The translations under genes and the position numbers were made by a program. The notes beneath the pieces are model-generated. The model searched no databases. It saw only the letters and a list, made by a program, of their open reading frames with translations, and was not told the DNA's origin. Positions 58,201 through 64,000 of a DNA stretch of 64,000 nucleotides are shown here, one piece after another (within the stretch, counting starts at the first letter, position 1; the number at the start of each line of letters is the position of its first letter). The stretch is from positions 103,416,991 to 103,480,990 of the forward strand of contig NC_080423.1 of assembly GCF_029873635.1 (NCBI RefSeq). Reading direction: 5' to 3'. This stretch comes from Malania oleifera (Eukaryota; Streptophyta; Magnoliopsida; Santalales; Ximeniaceae).

Positions 58201-59442
58201 ACCAGGAGAGCTAACAAGAAACTGATGAACAAGACTTGTCCAAGCACCACCTAAGAGACTCAGAAACTCCTCCAGGGGAGAAGAGTCGAGTCCAAAGTGA
58301 ATAAAAAAAACAATAAATGAGAATCAAAACAAGTAGAAATAACACATCAAAATGTGATTTAATATTTTTGTGGACATTTACCATTTTTAATAATCAGTGT
58401 AGATAAAGAATCAACTTTGGTGAAATGCATGCATCATATCAGACCATTGCTTGTGCATGATTTGATCTGATTATTGATTTATCTGTTTTCACTCCATTTT
58501 TTGTACATATTATTTTGCTGATCAAATTTTTATATAATTTTTTTTATTGAAAATATCGTTTAATTACTTCAACTCTGTAAGGGTATGTTTAGTTCGCATT
58601 TCACAAAATGGAGTAGGATGGGAATATAATAACAATTTTATGGGAATATAATAATTTGCATAAAAAATTCATTGCTATTCTAAGGCAAATGATGATGTAA
58701 AGCCAGATACATTCGAACTTGTATGGAGTAGTTGAGGAATAATTATTCCCCAATCTGACAATGGGAATATCTATTTCTAATCTATTTCAATTTGGAATAA
58801 GAACTTGTTTTGGTCATTTGCCTTAGAATAGCACTGCATTTTTCATGAACTATTGTATTTCTATACAATTGTTATTCCATTCCTTCCCTAGTTTAAATGG
58901 CACTGATTGAATTACACTTTGTAATGCTTTGTGGATGCTGGGCTGACTGCTATCAATTTTGCTTTGGATGTAAGTAAGGTCTATTTTTAGGAACTTATTG
59001 GGTTGCTGTTGGCTGGATTTGTAGGATACAAATGACGGTTTCTCTGTCAGGGACTATGAATGATGGATTGCAAGCACAGGGCTTGTTTCCTTTGTACATT
59101 TTGCTAGCAAAACCGGTTTCTGACATTGAAATTTCAGAGGTAGGAAGTGTTCGTTTTTTCTTTAATCCAACATATTTTAGTTTGTGTTGGCATGACTGTC
59201 TGTGCAGATGTGCTTGTGTGCGTGTATTAGCGTGTTTGCTGTGTTGAATATTTAATATGCGTTCTCTGAAACAATTTGTTGACAGTATTCTGCAGTCTAT
59301 CGCTTCACTCGAGCATGTGTCTTGACCATTTCTGATCTTGAAGAGAGAAATCGAGCTGAAGCTAATTTTATACTCCCTGAGTTTAGTAAGCTTGCAGCGG
59401 AGGTCAAATATGCCTCTCTCACGATCTTGTTTATCAGCTGTG
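37255..59442 (+). CDS. EMF2: EMF2-like Polycomb group protein, N-terminal exons (partial)
   Basis: Joined coding exons 37255-37289, 52977-53124, 55792-55847, 59025-59139 and 59286-59442 stay in phase across all four introns and give about 170 residues. Landmarks are MPGIPLVVRET, YSRSADQMCRQDSRVHL, IYCKPVELYNILQRRA, SFLQRCLLYKIQAKHKRR, TVSLSGTMNDGLQAQGLFPL, YSAVYRFTRAC and RAEANFILPEFSKLA. These identify the EMF2/Su(z)12 N-terminus. The family is a core subunit of PRC2, which with CLF/SWN, FIE and MSI1 deposits H3K27me3 and represses floral and other developmental genes in the nucleus. The C2H2 finger and VEFS box are not in the window. Introns 2 to 4 are 15.7, 2.7 and 3.2 kb and full of transposons; intron 5 is 146 bp. 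The coding part shows no stop. Confidence 0.9.
37630..37652 (+). repeat. (TGTCTA)n hexamer repeat
   Basis: ATGTCTATGTCTATGTCTATG, about four units, in intron 2 of the EMF2-like gene. Confidence 0.8.
37760..38990 (+). mobile_element. LINE (L1-type) 3' fragment
   Basis: Broken + frames give WKDPWLGNVYFSTSFPHLF, then near 38540 FEWRMWNKLFGIMEKS and FAVLWGIWLERNAQVF. The end is CTATTAATGAAATTTCTTTTGCTATAAAAAAGG. The same order and wording occur at 61.9-62.9 kb, so both are copies of one subfamily. Multiple stops; inside intron 2. Confidence 0.75.
38991..39948. other. Intronic stretch, nothing recognised
   Basis: Mixed composition with no readable protein or repeat end. It lies in intron 2 and ends at the solo LTR target duplication GTCTA (39949-39953). 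Confidence 0.4.
40945..41048. repeat. 52-bp tandem duplication
   Basis: Two copies of GAAGCTGCAGCC/TATGATGGTGG...CAAGCTATGGCTGAT start at 40945 and 40997. The hAT target site AGCTGCAG lies in a third partial copy (41068-41077 plus 47477 onward). Confidence 0.85.
41078..41200. promoter_or_regulatory. hAT left subterminal repeats (TCGCGGG)
   Basis: At least seven CGCGGG/CGCGG words occur within 90 bp (GTCGCGGGTAACG, GGTGTCGCGGGTCGCGGG, GACGCGGG), then ACGTAACGGG and GCGTAACGGTCGTGAATTTTTTTCAC. Clustered subterminal motifs normally bind the hAT transposase BED finger. That role is family knowledge, not shown here. Confidence 0.7.
41588..45036 (-). CDS. hAT transposase (BED finger, DUF659, hAT dimerisation), one frameshift
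   Basis: Exons 45036-44021, 43922-43243, 43140-43004, 42885-42810 and 42691-41588 have GT..AG borders and compatible phases. Residue 1 is MSRDRGNENL; a BED finger lies near C32/C35 (MCKLCGKII) with H49 and H52. DUF659 follows, with LMCDGWSGPTRKH and VVTDNEAAM holding the usual first two acidic residues. Then come YFLNPQFLYG, and the dimerisation region with LSQTTSASNCERNWSTF and IHTKTRNRL. A glycine/serine-rich tail ends in HSFWW. The only defect is in the last exon: a run of nine C (42168-42176) puts the tail one base out of frame. Expected length is near 1,000 residues. The enzyme would cut and reinsert the element at 8-bp staggered sites. Confidence 0.87.
42168..42176 (-). other. Homopolymer frameshift site in hAT transposase
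   Basis: Nine G on the coding strand lie within a glycine-rich linker (GAGAGVGG and GGGGSGGGG in the two frames). The upstream frame ends 40 bases later at a stop, while the conserved-looking tail continues in the next frame. One base fewer would join them. A sequencing error or polymerase slippage is as likely as true inactivation. Confidence 0.7.
45250..45735. repeat. 240-bp tandem duplication inside the hAT element
   Basis: Copies at about 45257-45492 and 45493-45735 share AATATTAGATATTTTATTAC, TATTCCTTTATCTTTAAAAA, ATAACTATAAGAAATTAACA, TAGAGATCCATACA and TATGGATTAAAAT. A second duplicated block (TTTAACAAACATAATTTACAAC and TTTAACAAACATTACTTACAAT) lies at about 46085 and 46687. Confidence 0.8.
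46800..47160 (-). promoter_or_regulatory. GC-rich candidate promoter/leader of the hAT transposase
   Basis: An abrupt GC-rich block lies upstream of the transposase, between AT-rich flanks. It contains two copies of GCGACGACTGGCGGAGGGCTGGCTGGTGGC-like sequence (46897-46975). A splice acceptor TTTGTGTAG near 45063 precedes the start-codon exon, so a spliced non-coding first exon here is plausible. No TATA box was assigned. Confidence 0.4.
47275..47476. promoter_or_regulatory. hAT right subterminal repeats (CCGTTACGG)
   Basis: About fifteen GTAACGG/GTTACGG words in both orientations crowd 190 bp (GGTCCGTAACGG, CTGTTACGGACCGTTACGG, CGTAACGGCCGTTACGGC), ending ACGTAACGGCCGTTATTTAAAACCATG. The motif differs from the left end (CGCGGG). 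Both ends share GTGAATTTTTT. Confidence 0.75.
47485..48949. other. Remainder of the antisense solo LTR
   Basis: It starts with further CAGCCATGATGGTGGTTCCC repeats (47518-47545) continuous with 40960-41050 across the hAT, then an AT-rich part. No gene. Minus-strand frames here are repeat-driven (MAA/TKLVTEP). Confidence 0.5.
49275..51230. other. Intronic stretch without recognised gene
   Basis: Open frames up to 166 residues (49625-50125, minus) and 97 residues (49290-49583, plus) show no domain that I recognise. PPKFRPGDGN and GVWG-like words hint at a very old LINE, but I cannot support it. Part of intron 2. Confidence 0.35.
51233..52560. repeat. 130-bp tandem repeat with an RTE LINE inside
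   Basis: Three copies of GATGAACACNAGTGATNCAG...GGGGNTGGAGNTGGGGAAC...CTTCAATTCAATTACNAA start near 51238, 51367 and 52463. The third is separated from the second by the RTE fragment, which therefore inserted into a pre-existing tandem array. Confidence 0.65.
51447..52455 (-). mobile_element. RTE-clade LINE 3' end
   Basis: Minus-strand frames give STLSPYLFTLVIDEITRN, WCMLFADDIVLIDNS (polymerase FADD box) and, in 51681-52226, DRFKYLGSIMQGEGEIEEDV, FYKTAIRPAMLYGSECG and GRLRWFEHLKRRP. These are signatures of plant RTE reverse transcriptases. The tail is TTG-rich (51447-51472), usual for RTE. A 92-bp direct duplication (GAATCCTTTTTCGCC...AAGGGCTATTAAA) lies near the 3' end at 51507-51660. Frames are broken, so it is inactive. 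Confidence 0.85.
52561..52976. other. 3' end of intron 2
   Basis: No repeat recognised. It closes with a pyrimidine-containing acceptor TTTTCAATTGCAG at 52976. Confidence 0.5.
52977..53124 (+). CDS. EMF2: EMF2-like gene, exon 3
   Basis: After TTGCAG the reading continues the split codon (AT|C) with YSRSADQMCRQDSRVHL, the acidic stretch SAEEEIEAEESL, and IYCKPVELYNILQRRAIGN. It ends before GTAATG at 53125 in phase 0. This is the most diagnostic EMF2 exon of the window. Confidence 0.92.
53125..53849. other. Intron 3, 5' part
   Basis: Ordinary intronic sequence, no repeat boundary or RNA gene supported. Confidence 0.4.
53850..55690 (+). mobile_element. LINE (L1-type) fragment with RT and C-terminal part
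   Basis: Broken + frames give VVDAYSKERKKELFVTCKLE and VNWNFLLCILRRMGFG (RT palm, motif A region), RGSPLPHVVYHGYGSVEP (motif B-like). These are followed by LVKWLWRFMKEKNHF and SKYGLHLNGW, and then zinc-binding-like CSWTRSFW and FWSIWSERNRRVLKK. The 3' end is TATCTTTGCTGATAAAAAAAAG. It fills most of intron 3 and is full of stops. Confidence 0.75.
55792..55847 (+). CDS. EMF2: EMF2-like gene, exon 4
   Basis: The acceptor TTATTTTGCAG precedes PSFLQRCLLYKIQAKHKRR, which continues exon 3 exactly as in the EMF2 family. The donor GTAACA starts at 55848 (phase 2). It is 56 bp long. Confidence 0.9.
56078..56281 (-). mobile_element. tRNA-derived SINE (family not named)
   Basis: Minus strand GCCCCGGGCAAAAGCTCAAG with an A-box-like AGCTCAAGTGGTAAGG, then a B box GGGGTTCAAACCC, then CCTGCAGCGCACATCCGCG and a tail ending GGATATCCAAAGAAAAAAAAG-like. 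Near-perfect 16-bp duplications CTGCCATACCTTTCTT (56062-56077) and CTGCCATCCCTTTCTT (56282-56297) flank it. It lies in intron 4 of the EMF2-like gene. Confidence 0.8.
56560..57060 (-). mobile_element. LINE (L1-type) 3' fragment, antisense
   Basis: Minus-strand reading gives FKDSTISLQTCKDQWIATVSSWFSG, very like KDRWIATVSSWHNG at 55.53 kb, so it is the same subfamily. The tail is GATCCAAAAAAATAAAA at 56560. Upstream on the same strand a 60-residue frame (57022-56840, DAKQLIKVVRSDNSTGP) may be an ORF1 piece brought close by deletion; that part is uncertain. Confidence 0.6.
57584..57849 (-). mobile_element. SMART-like miniature LTR retrotransposon (266 bp)
   Basis: Direct repeats of 53-56 bp (57584-57639 and 57797-57849) share ACCTNAAAGCTTAAGCTGTTAGGTT and end GNGCCAACA. 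On the minus strand the 5' repeat (57849-57797) is TG...CA and is followed by TGATATCAGAGCCATGG, an initiator tRNA-Met primer site. The 3' repeat is preceded by a GC-to-purine tract GAGCGGGGGATTT. The interior is only 157 bp. This meets the definition of SMARTs, the smallest known LTR elements. A clear 5-bp duplication was not found. It lies in intron 4. Confidence 0.72.
58581..58905. mobile_element. MITE-like inverted-repeat element
   Basis: The left arm contains AACAATTTTATGGGAATATAA and TTGCTATTCTAAGGCAAATGA. The right arm, complemented, contains GGAATAACAATTGTATAG and GTGCTATTCTAAGGCAAATGA, an inverted repeat of about 85 bp around a 120-bp core. The left end GGGTATGTTTAGTTCGCATTTC is typical of MITEs. 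The right terminus is eroded. Related words occur at 1430-1560. Confidence 0.6.
59025..59139 (+). CDS. EMF2: EMF2-like gene, exon 5
   Basis: After GATTTGTAG the codon split from exon 4 is completed (AG|G). The reading is IQMTVSLSGTMNDGLQAQG, LFPLYILLAKPVSDIEISE. The donor GTAGGA starts at 59140 (phase 0). It matches the EMF2 block that begins the conserved N-terminal core. Confidence 0.92.
59286..59442 (+). CDS. EMF2: EMF2-like gene, exon 6 (last recognised)
   Basis: After TTGACAG the exon reads YSAVYRFTRACVLTISDLEE, RNRAEANFILPEFSKLAAEV and SLTILFISCG. The donor GTATGCC starts at 59443 (phase 1). The next EMF2 exon was not recognised up to 64000, so intron 6 is at least 4.5 kb or continues past the window. 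Confidence 0.92.
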
Positions 59443-59864
59443 GTATGCCACTGCGTATATCTGATTGAATATTTTCATCGCTGCCGATGTCAAATATGAA
59501 ATATAATTTTTATTTTATTATTTTATTATTTTTTTTTTGTGGAACTGAGTTTTATGATCTTTATATATGAATATATGACATTTTCTTCTTCATATTTGGT
59601 GTGCTTTAGTTAGTGAACTTGTTTGTCCTTGCTTAACCTTTCTTTTAGATATATTTTCTTAATCTGCCTTGAAAAATTGATTCACATTTGGCTATATTTG
59701 TTGACCTTAAACCTTTGAAATTTAGACACATTATCTTCTATTTCTTAAGATGTCCTTTCAATAATCTTTAGGCATTTATGTTGGTTTTTGTGAAGAGTAG
59801 GATGATGTTGCCACCTCAAATTTGTGGATTATTGAGGGAATGAAGGTTGGGAGAATAACTGCGG

Positions 59865-60178
59865 TTTGCAAGTGATGGTGATGAAACACACACACACGCA
59901 CACAAGACTTTCGAGACGGTTTTGGCCAAGTGGGATTATAGGAATTGTCTTAGGTTTGAGAGTGGTTGAAGGGCTTAGTGCTGGTCGTTTTTGTTAGCTG
60001 GGCCTTTTCTTCTTCTTCTTGTTTGCAAGTGATGATGACGATGAAACATGCGCGTGCTTAAGAATTTTGAGACACTTTTGGCCAAGTGGGATTATGGGAA
60101 TTGTCTTAGGTTTGAGAGTGGTTGAAGAGTTTAGTGCTGGTTGTTTTTTGTTAGCTGGGTCTTTGTCTTCTTCTTTTT
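59865..60178 (+). repeat. 157-bp tandem duplication in intron 6
   Basis: TTTGCAAGTGATGGTGATGAAAC and TTTGCAAGTGATGATGACGATGAAAC start two copies. Both contain TTTTGGCCAAGTGGGATTAT, GAATTGTCTTAGGTTTGAG and TTTTGTTAGCTGGG. A CA microsatellite lies in the first copy (59886-59902). No gene. Confidence 0.8.
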
Positions 60179-60229
60179 CTTCTACTTTTTTTAATACTTA
60201 TTTTTATTATTATGTTTTTTTTTTTTTTT

Positions 60230-61859
60230 AAAGAGGGAGAGGGGGAGGGGGTGGAGTGGGGACAACCCTAGATTTGGGTTGTTTTAGGATTCTGTTGTGG
60301 AGCAAATTGGAATAGGTGGAGGGTTGGATCAGGGCTTTCTTTTCCTTGGGAGGCTACATCAATCTTATTGGTGTTCCTCAATCCTCTTTGAAGTCAGCTC
60401 TTTATTTTGCGCCCCCTTTAATGATGCTAATTAGGGTGGCAAAGAGGTCAGAGAAGTCGGCGCATGACTTCTCATTGTTGGGTACTGGTGATACTATTAG
60501 GGATCTTGGTTGGGATGATCTGCAGCCCTAGGGCTAGTTGTGGTTTACATCCATACATGGTTACTCTTGTCCTTGCCTTAGGAACTTTCTTTGCCTATAA
60601 TTTTCTAATAATTTTGGGCTGTATTTTCCTCTCTGGTTGTAGGTGTTGATTTTAATGTAAGTTTTTTCATGAAAAGGTAGGATGAACTAGGATTACCGTG
60701 AGTAAGTGGGGCTTTGATGAGTTTGTTAGGGATTGGAATTGGAGAGATTTTGAGGTGTATAATGCTGACTTTTAGCTTGTTTGTTCCAATTGGGCTCTTT
60801 ATTCCTGGTTGCAATTATGAATGAGCAAGAGGATGCTTTATCTAATTTATCTTTGGATGTTTTACCAAGGGTGGTTTCATTGGACGAACACATTACAACA
60901 TATGAAGGGTCATGCACACTACTTGTAGAACACAAGCTTAATTTCTTAGCTAGAAGTATACCACAAACTCAGCACAAGAACATGTTCCTGACCAATGAGT
61001 ACAAATTAAGAGGAAGCAGTAAGCAAGCCTGAAAGTAAACACGAGAGTCCAGCAGTAAATTGTAAAACAATGTAATTCATGTATTAGGAACCATATGTTC
61101 AGTTAGAAAGGTAAGTAGGCTAAACACATTTACAATAGCTAGTGAGTTTTACAAGATTGATGAATGTTCATCCTCTCCTAAAGAGAATTCTATGCTAGCC
61201 TCACTCTGGTGCTAGGAGAGATCAATGTGATTGAGGAGTCATATTACCCTTATCGAGGCATTACTCTACCCAAGGAATAAAATCCACACTAGTGTTTAAT
61301 GGTTACCAACCCAATGTGCACAAGACAAGTGGTCACAAGCAAACACAATGCCTTGAACAACCTTGATCCTTGGAAGGTGGTGTTGGATCATTGCCCTCGT
61401 ATTCTTGAGTCTAGTTGATGTGGGGTTGTACTCCATATAGGTTTAAGGATATGTCGCTGCTAATCTTCGGTTTGTTGATTTTCTTATGTATTTGTATGTG
61501 TATTGTGTTTTGGAGGGTTGGGAGCATATTCTTAAAAATCAACACATGACAACCCTTATGGTGTCAGTGTCTTTTGAGATCGTTACATGGTGATATCTCG
61601 AAGGTCCTCTGATTCACAATAGTAACAATCGTTGTGGTCCGTTATGGTATGGTAACAACAATTACGGATTGTTATGAGCCATTACACTATTAGATTGGTT
61701 GTGAGTGACTAAAATAGGTTTTTGAATCCTTTAGTAATATTTTGTAAAAAAGTTCATTTCTTTGTTTATTTTGTTTGGTGTTTAGTATGTATTTGTTAAT
61801 AACTAGCATTTAAACAAATAAATTTTTCTCTCATTAGTTTGGAGACAAAAATGCGTTCT
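60230..61859. other. Intron 6 stretch, nothing firm
   Basis: An 83-residue + frame at 60781-61032 (MNEQEDALSNLSLDV region) has no domain I recognise. GTAACAATCG...CCGTTATGG and ACGGATTGTTATG at 61621-61690 resemble a decayed copy of the hAT right-end repeats. Confidence 0.35.
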
Positions 61860-62938
61860 ATTGCTATTCATTCTCCATATTAAATTCCTGGTGGGTAGAG
61901 GTAGTAAAATCCAATTTGGGAAAGATCCTTGGTTGGGGAATGTAGTTTTGTCCACCTCCTTTCCTCACCTTTTTCGCCTAAGCTCAGGGCAGGATGAGCC
62001 CATTTATTCTTTTGTTGTTGATCCAAGTGGTCCTTTGCCTTCTTGGGATCTCCACTTCCGTAGATTGTTAAATGATAGGGAGATGGGTTAGCTATCCTCT
62101 TTGCTAGTCTTGTTGAATAATTGTCATTTTCTTTAGAGGAGGATAGGCGGTCTCGGTCTTTGGATCCCTCAAGGGTTTATTTGTGCAAATCCTTCTACGA
62201 CTTTTTGAATAGGTCGATTTTTTCTTTTCCTCTCTATAGTTCCATTTGGAAGGCCAAAGTCCTCTTTAAAATTAAGGCTTTTATTTTGTTGGTTGTGCTT
62301 GACAGAATTAATACCAATAACTTGCTGCAGGTTAGGAGACCTTTGAGGGCTATATCTCCAAACATATGTGTTCCCTTGCTTTAATTGTTCAGAATCATCA
62401 TCACATTTGTTCATTCATTGTGACTATGTTTGGAGTGTTTGGAATAAGTTATTTGGGATTTAGGAGAATGTTGAATGAGCTCAAAGACAATGGAGGATTT
62501 TTCGGCAGTGACTTTTGTTGGATTCAGCAGGGAAAAGGAAATGGCAGCGCTTTGGAGATATGTTTTTTTTTTTTTGTTTTCTGTTTTTTTGGGGAGGGGG
62601 GGGGGTGGGTGGGGCGTGGATGGAGCATAATGCACGCATTTTCCTAGGGAAGAAGTCGGCTCAGTTTTTGGTTTGGGAGAAGATACATTATTTGGTTTCT
62701 CTTTGGTGTGTGGGAGAAGGGAATTTTAAGGGGGTGAGCTTTTCTAATATTCAGTGCGATTGACGTTATGTGTTGGAATATTAGTTTGTGATGGATTTTT
62801 CTCTTTTGTTCTTAGTCTATAGATTGTTCTTTTGTGTTTTTTATCTGGATTTTCTAGACTTTGTTAAGGAGATCTCTTATTCTCCTAACTATATATTCTT
62901 ATTCTATTAATGAAATTTTCTTTTATTATTAAAAAAAA
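61860..62938 (+). mobile_element. LINE (L1-type) 3' fragment
   Basis: Broken frames give FLVGRGSKIQFGKDPWLGN, FPHLFRLSS, PSWDLHFRRLLNDREMG, SSHLFIHCDYVWSVWNKLF and WMEHNARIFLGKKS (zinc-binding end of ORF2). It ends TTAATGAAATTTTCTTTTATTATTAAAAAAAATAAC. It is the same subfamily as 37.8-39.0 kb, in intron 6. A G-rich run (62586-62612) interrupts the frame. Confidence 0.78.
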
Positions 62939-62984
62939 TAACACATGGTGGGCAGGCCTTGGGTCAACGTTAAGGTTGCTCCTT

Positions 62985-63175
62985 TGTGAGGAGGGCTCCA
63001 ACGAGCCGAGCCTAATCGAGCTTCGGCATGGTCAGGCTTGGCTCGGAGAGATGGGAGCTCGGCTCGGGCTTAGGTTCAGGTTTGGGTTCAACTCGGTTCG
63101 AGCTTAGAAAGTCATGATCGTGCTCAACTCGAGAATAAAAATATTGGCTCGGGCTCGAGCTCGAGCTTGGGTTGA
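62985..63175. repeat. GGCTCGAGCT-type motif cluster
   Basis: GAGCCGAGCC, CGAGCTTCGG, GGCTTGGCTCGG, GAGCTCGGCTCGGGCT, CAACTCGGTTCGAGC, GGCTCGGGCTCGAGCTCGAGC occur within 190 bp. Clusters of this kind are typical of subterminal repeats of non-autonomous DNA transposons. A partner end was not located. Confidence 0.4.
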
Positions 63176-64000
63176 GATTATATATAATGATGTAATAATA
63201 ACAATTTTCATCTTTTTCTTTGAATCTATTAATGTTCTTCCAAGAAAACTACAATTAGACTAAACTCATATCAATGAAGTCATCAAGAAATGGATTTATT
63301 GGTGTTCATCCAAGAAAATTGTTGGATGCAATGGATTTGGTAATATTACAAATCCTTGGAATTGGAACAATTGCCTGGGAAATAATTTAAGGATATGATT
63401 TACTTAAAATACAAATTTTCATGGGAAAACAATCGGATAAGCAATCAAAACAGCTCAAGAACGATGACCGCACTGAAAAGCAATCAAACTAGCTCAAGAA
63501 AAATCTCAGTTCAAACCACAAATTGATGCCTGAGAGTCGCAACCATGAGGAAAATGTGGTTCTGACTACAAATCTGCGATTCCAGGGCTCTAATCCTCGA
63601 GTGATCTATGATTGATTGTTAATCTCCTTCGTGGATGATCTCTTTCTTCCTTCGTGGTGGCCGATCTCCTTTTTGGTCGATGATTGTTCTTTGTCGTTGT
63701 TCATAGAAGAGTGGAAGGAATGGAGAAGGCCGAAGGGTGAAGGCATACGTCGAAGGGTGAAGGAGTAGGCCAAAGGATGATCTCCTTCACGACTTCATGG
63801 TCAATGAATGATGATTCAAGAGAATGCCCTTGCAGAACAAACGGAGAATTACCGAACTGGAGAAGGCCAAAAGGTGAAGCCGTAGGCCGTGTACTGCGTT
63901 CAGTGAGCGCAGTGCGTAGAAGCCCTAGGCATCGACACTGTGTGATTCGTGACTATAGAGGAGGGCTAGAGGGGCAACCAAGAAAATATGCTTTACATTT
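63176..64000. other. Spacer at window end, short GAAGG-rich repeats
   Basis: GAGAAGGCCGAAGGGTGAAGGC, GTCGAAGGGTGAAGGAGTAGGCC and GAGAAGGCCAAAAGGTGAAGCC recur at 63720-63890. No coding exon was recognised. Confidence 0.4.

Noticed and set aside
60781..61032. Exon 7 of the EMF2-like gene
   Set aside because: The 83-residue frame does not resemble the EMF2 segment expected after FISCG, and no phase-1 acceptor leads into it.

Overview
This is nuclear DNA from a flowering plant, most likely a eudicot with a large, transposon-rich genome. The evidence is a split Polycomb gene with plant-type GT..AG introns, tRNA-iMet-primed LTR retrotransposons, a BED/DUF659 hAT transposase, Au-type and other tRNA-derived SINEs, AT-rich introns, and CpG sites decayed as expected from cytosine methylation. 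I cannot name the species from sequence alone.

Left part (1-28.6 kb): intergenic, almost entirely nested LTR elements. A composite Ty3/gypsy element (1598-9089, target duplication TATTC) carries a truncated Ty1/copia element. A small TRIM lies at 10905-11567. A copia solo LTR (11621-15659, duplication GGAAG) holds a gypsy solo LTR. A three-level nest of solo LTRs occupies 19747-26245 (outer duplication AAATA). Between these lie AT-rich tandem repeats and unrecognised sequence.

Right part (28.7-64 kb): one gene dominates. It is an EMF2-type Polycomb (Su(z)12 family) gene on the + strand. Its start codon is at 37255 and its first five coding exons end at 59442; the rest lies beyond the window or was not recognised. 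A leader exon may lie near 28.7-28.97 kb or 35.3-35.6 kb. Its introns are very large (intron 2 is 15.7 kb) and are filled with transposons: LINE 3' ends, two SINEs, TIR elements, a solo LTR split by a complete hAT element (41078-47476, duplication AGCTGCAG), an RTE LINE and a 266-bp SMART-like LTR element. An intact, intronless RPL35 retrocopy with a 27-base poly(A) tail and perfect 17-bp target duplications (31902-32590) lies upstream of the start codon inside an antisense LINE.

The most unusual signal is not a gene. Four related gypsy LTRs each carry, just upstream of the TATA box, eight copies of a 12-bp palindrome (consensus TTCGTCGACGAA). They are arranged as two quartets with nearly constant spacing of about 20-25-20 bp, the quartets about 47 bp apart. 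A fifth LTR has a related array (AAACCGTCGACGGTTT), and the two copia LTRs have different CGAC-containing motif arrays in the same promoter position.
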